DNA of 8,621 bases from JAVVFH01 sp032250585 (GTDB lineage Bacteria > Pseudomonadota > Gammaproteobacteria > Xanthomonadales > SZUA-36). Below, in pieces: positions 6,439 to 8,621 of the stretch (position 1 is the first letter of the stretch; each line of letters opens with the position of its first letter). Location of the stretch: positions 1-8,621 of the forward strand of contig JAVVFH010000151.1 of NCBI GenBank assembly GCA_032250585.1, in the 5' to 3' direction. Under the pieces are notes generated by a model, which worked only from the letters and a program-made list of their open reading frames with translations, made no database searches and was not told the DNA's origin. Made by a program: the position numbers and the translations under genes.

Positions 6439-6467
6439 TTCCGTCCTGCTGTTCTTGTTACGATAAT
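6439..6467 (+). promoter_or_regulatory. Possible promoter of the Lon-like protease gene
   Basis: GATAAT (6462-6467) resembles a -10 hexamer and is AT-rich against its surroundings, but the -35 at 17-nt spacing (TTCCGT, 6439-6444) is poor. A leader of about 30 nt to the ATG at 6504 would result. No heat-shock sigma32 signature is evident. The gap 6317-6503 also holds a small hairpin without T-tail (6385-6407) and a near-palindrome at 6412-6425. Confidence 0.25.
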
Positions 6468-6503
6468 AAACGGGCAGCAGAAGTCAGCGGAGACAGCAGC
6501 ACG

Positions 6504-8621
6504 ATGGAATTCAAGCCAGGAAACCCGTTGCCGGCGGAAATGCTCTACCGGCATTGTGACCCGGACCAGTTTAGCTTCGAGACCACGGCCGACCTCGAAA
6601 AGCTGAGCGAAATTCCGGGCCAGGAACGCGCGACCGAAGCCATTCATTTTGCCACCGAAATCGACGTCGACGGCCACAACGTGTTTGTTCTGGGCCCGGC
6701 GGGCAGCGGACGACACCGTTTTGTCAAACAGTTCCTGGAGAAAAAAGCGGCCACCCGCCCGGTGCCCCCCGATCTTTGTTACGTCTACAACTTTGATGAT
6801 GCGCGTAAGCCCAAGGCGCTGGTATTGCCGCCGGGGCACAGCAAAGAACTCCGAGACGACGTGGAGAGCGTCATCGAGGACGCACAGACCGCGATTCCCG
6901 CCGCTTTCGAAAGCGAGGAGTTTCAGGCACAGCGCGAAGCGGTAGCCGAAGAATTCAAGGACGAGCAGGAAAGTGCTTTCAAGAAAGTGGAAGCCGAGGC
7001 CGCTGAACGTGGCATCGGGGTGATTCAGACTCCGGGCGGCATCGCTTTTGTGCCGTTGCGCGACGGCGAGGCCCTGGACACCGACGATTTCAAAAAGCTC
7101 CCGGAGGAGGAGCAGAAAAAAATTCATGACGACATCGAGGACCTGACACGGCGCCTGCAGCAGCTGATGCGCGCAGTTCCCAAGAAAGCCCGGGAAATGC
7201 GCCAGAAAGTCCGTATGCTCGAGCGCGAAGTCGCGAACCTGGCGGTGACGGGGTTGCTGGATGAGCTCATTCAGAAGTACCGGGAGATCGACGCGGTGGT
7301 CGAACACCTGAAAAAAATGCAGGAGGACATCGTCGAGAACGTCAACATGTTCCTGCGCCCCTCGGAAGGTCCGAGCGCGCAGGGCATGCCGGCTCAAATG
7401 CAGCAAATGATGGAATCGAAAGGAGCGAATCCGAAACGCCGCTACGCGATCAACGTGCTGGTCGACCAGACCGACGCAAAAGGCGCCCCGGTGATCTGCG
7501 ACGACAAGCCGAGCTTCGTGGAACTGATCGGGCGCATCGAATACGAATCGGAATTCGGCGCCCTGGTGACGAATTTCACCTTGATCCGCTCCGGCTCCCT
7601 GCACCGGGCCAACGGCGGCTATCTTGTGATCGATGCGGCAAAACTGTTCTCTTACCCGCTGGCATGGGATGGTTTGAAACGCGCCATCAAGTCCCGTGAA
7701 CTGAGGGTCCGCTCGCTGGCTGATGATGTTGGCCTGGTCAGCACGGTCACCCTCGAGCCGGAACCGATACCGCTGAATGTGAAAGTCGTGCTGGTCGGCG
7801 AGCGCATCTATTATTACCTGCTTCAGCGTCATGACCCGGAGTTCGCCGAACTGTTCAAGATCGAGGCGGATTTTGAAGACCAGATCGTGCGTAACGACGA
7901 CAATCTGAACCGCCTGGCGCGCTGGATGGCCACGACCATCCGGGAGCAAGAGCTGAAGCATATGGATCGCTCGGGACTGGGGCGGCTGATGGAGCAAAGT
8001 GCGCGCAGGGCGGGTGATTCGGAGCGCTACTCGGCCGATATCCGCTACGCAACCGACCTGCTTCGCGAAGCCCATTACTGGGCGGGTGAAGGTGGCAAGG
8101 ACCTGATCGGCGCGGAAGACATCCAGAAGGCAATCGACAGTCAGGCCCGTCGCGCCAGTCGCTACCGCGACCGACTCCAGGAAGAGATGCTGCGCGACAC
8201 GCTGGTGGTCGAAACCACGGGCTCGCGGATCGGGCAGATCAATGGCTTGGCCGTATTCCAGCTGGGTGAATTTGCGTTTGGGCGCCCCCAGAGAATCACG
8301 GCCACCGTTACGCTGGGCTCCGGCGAAGTCGTCGACATAGAGCGGGAAGTGAAACTGGGTGGCCCAATCCACTCCAAGGGCGTTCTGATCCTGTCGGGCT
8401 TTTTGCGCTCACATTACGTTACCGACCGTCCCTTGTCGCTGGCCGCCAGCCTGGTTTTCGAGCAGTCTTACGGCGATGTCGACGGCGACAGCGCCTCGGC
8501 AGCCGAATTGTGCGCGCTGGCCTCGGCCCTGGCCGAGGTGCCGATCAGGCAGTCGTTCGCGATCACCGGCTCAATCGATCAACAAGGGCGTGTGCAGGCC
8601 ATCGGCGGCGTCAACGAAAAA
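6504..8621 (+). CDS. Lon-related AAA+ protease, YcbZ/AAA_32 type (3' truncated by window)
   Basis: An ATP-dependent Ser-Lys protease (peptidase family S16, Lon-like) that probably unfolds and degrades cytoplasmic proteins. 706 codons are visible with no stop; the gene runs off the window. Residues 1-60 are the N-terminal domain leading to the nucleotide loop VLGPAGSGRH (62-71), where Arg70 replaces the usual Walker A lysine. A long charged, coiled-coil-rich insert (about 115-285) follows, then the rest of the ATPase with SLHRANGGYLVID (365-377, Walker B-like, D377). An alpha-helical lid covers about 455-560. The S16 domain has VDGDSAS (659-665) with nucleophile Ser663 and GGVNEK (701-706), where Lys706, the last codon in the window, should be the catalytic lysine. 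This order is that of the AAA_32/Lon-like family (E. coli YcbZ), not classical LonA. Start: ATG at 6504, with GGAG 11 nt upstream. It follows tyrA by 187 nt and is probably transcribed separately. Confidence 0.93.
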   Translation, partial: MEFKPGNPLPAEMLYRHCDPDQFSFETTADLEKLSEIPGQERATEAIHFATEIDVDGHNVFVLGPAGSGRHRFVKQFLEKKAATRPVPPDLCYVYNFDDARKPKALVLPPGHSKELRDDVESVIEDAQTAIPAAFESEEFQAQREAVAEEFKDEQESAFKKVEAEAAERGIGVIQTPGGIAFVPLRDGEALDTDDFKKLPEEEQKKIHDDIEDLTRRLQQLMRAVPKKAREMRQKVRMLEREVANLAVTGLLDELIQKYREIDAVVEHLKKMQEDIVENVNMFLRPSEGPSAQGMPAQMQQMMESKGANPKRRYAINVLVDQTDAKGAPVICDDKPSFVELIGRIEYESEFGALVTNFTLIRSGSLHRANGGYLVIDAAKLFSYPLAWDGLKRAIKSRELRVRSLADDVGLVSTVTLEPEPIPLNVKVVLVGERIYYYLLQRHDPEFAELFKIEADFEDQIVRNDDNLNRLARWMATTIREQELKHMDRSGLGRLMEQSARRAGDSERYSADIRYATDLLREAHYWAGEGGKDLIGAEDIQKAIDSQARRASRYRDRLQEEMLRDTLVVETTGSRIGQINGLAVFQLGEFAFGRPQRITATVTLGSGEVVDIEREVKLGGPIHSKGVLILSGFLRSHYVTDRPLSLAASLVFEQSYGDVDGDSASAAELCALASALAEVPIRQSFAITGSIDQQGRVQAIGGVNEK

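Noticed and set aside
6387..8372. A 661-codon open frame on the minus strand opposite the Lon-like protease gene.
   Set aside because: It is the antisense of a clear Lon-family coding sequence whose codon bias (GC-rich third positions) keeps the opposite frame open. Its translation is rich in His, Arg, Gln and Phe, shows no recognisable domain, and has no plausible start signal.

Overview
The window looks like chromosomal DNA from a GC-rich Gammaproteobacterium. The evidence is a proteobacterial rRNA operon end, a fused chorismate mutase/prephenate dehydrogenase (TyrA of the gammaproteobacterial type), a TonB-dependent receptor with the long acidic loops common in marine and soil lineages, and Sec-exported periplasmic proteins. 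I cannot name the genus from sequence alone.

Layout. Positions 1-289 are the 3' end of a 23S rRNA gene, with its sarcin-ricin loop visible. An unusually long spacer of about 305 nt, without a tRNA, leads to a complete 5S rRNA gene (595-712) and a strong intrinsic terminator (724-757). The rRNA operon ends there. Facing it on the minus strand are three genes. In transcription order they are a secreted thioredoxin-fold protein with a CPYC active site (4344-4949), a secreted DUF3108-family protein (3337-4134), and a large TonB-dependent outer-membrane receptor (935-3241). The receptor appears to have its own sigma70-type promoter, whose -35 hexamer lies inside a perfect 17-bp palindrome (3307-3323). 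This is the clearest regulatory signal in the window. On the plus strand, divergent from the thioredoxin-like gene, are tyrA (5189-6316) and the first 706 codons of a Lon-related AAA+ protease of the YcbZ/AAA_32 type (6504 to window end). The window ends exactly on the probable catalytic lysine of the protease.

How the genes relate. The minus-strand genes all make envelope proteins: two periplasmic or exported proteins and one outer-membrane transporter. The receptor is probably an independent transcription unit under a dedicated repressor that is not encoded here. The thioredoxin-like and DUF3108 genes may be co-transcribed. TyrA (tyrosine biosynthesis) and the Lon-like protease (protein quality control) are housekeeping functions and probably separate units. 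I see no CRISPR array, insertion sequence, phage gene, tRNA or obvious defence system. The points most worth following up are the receptor operator, an EF-hand-like calcium loop in the receptor barrel, and the long 23S-5S spacer with a boxA-like element.
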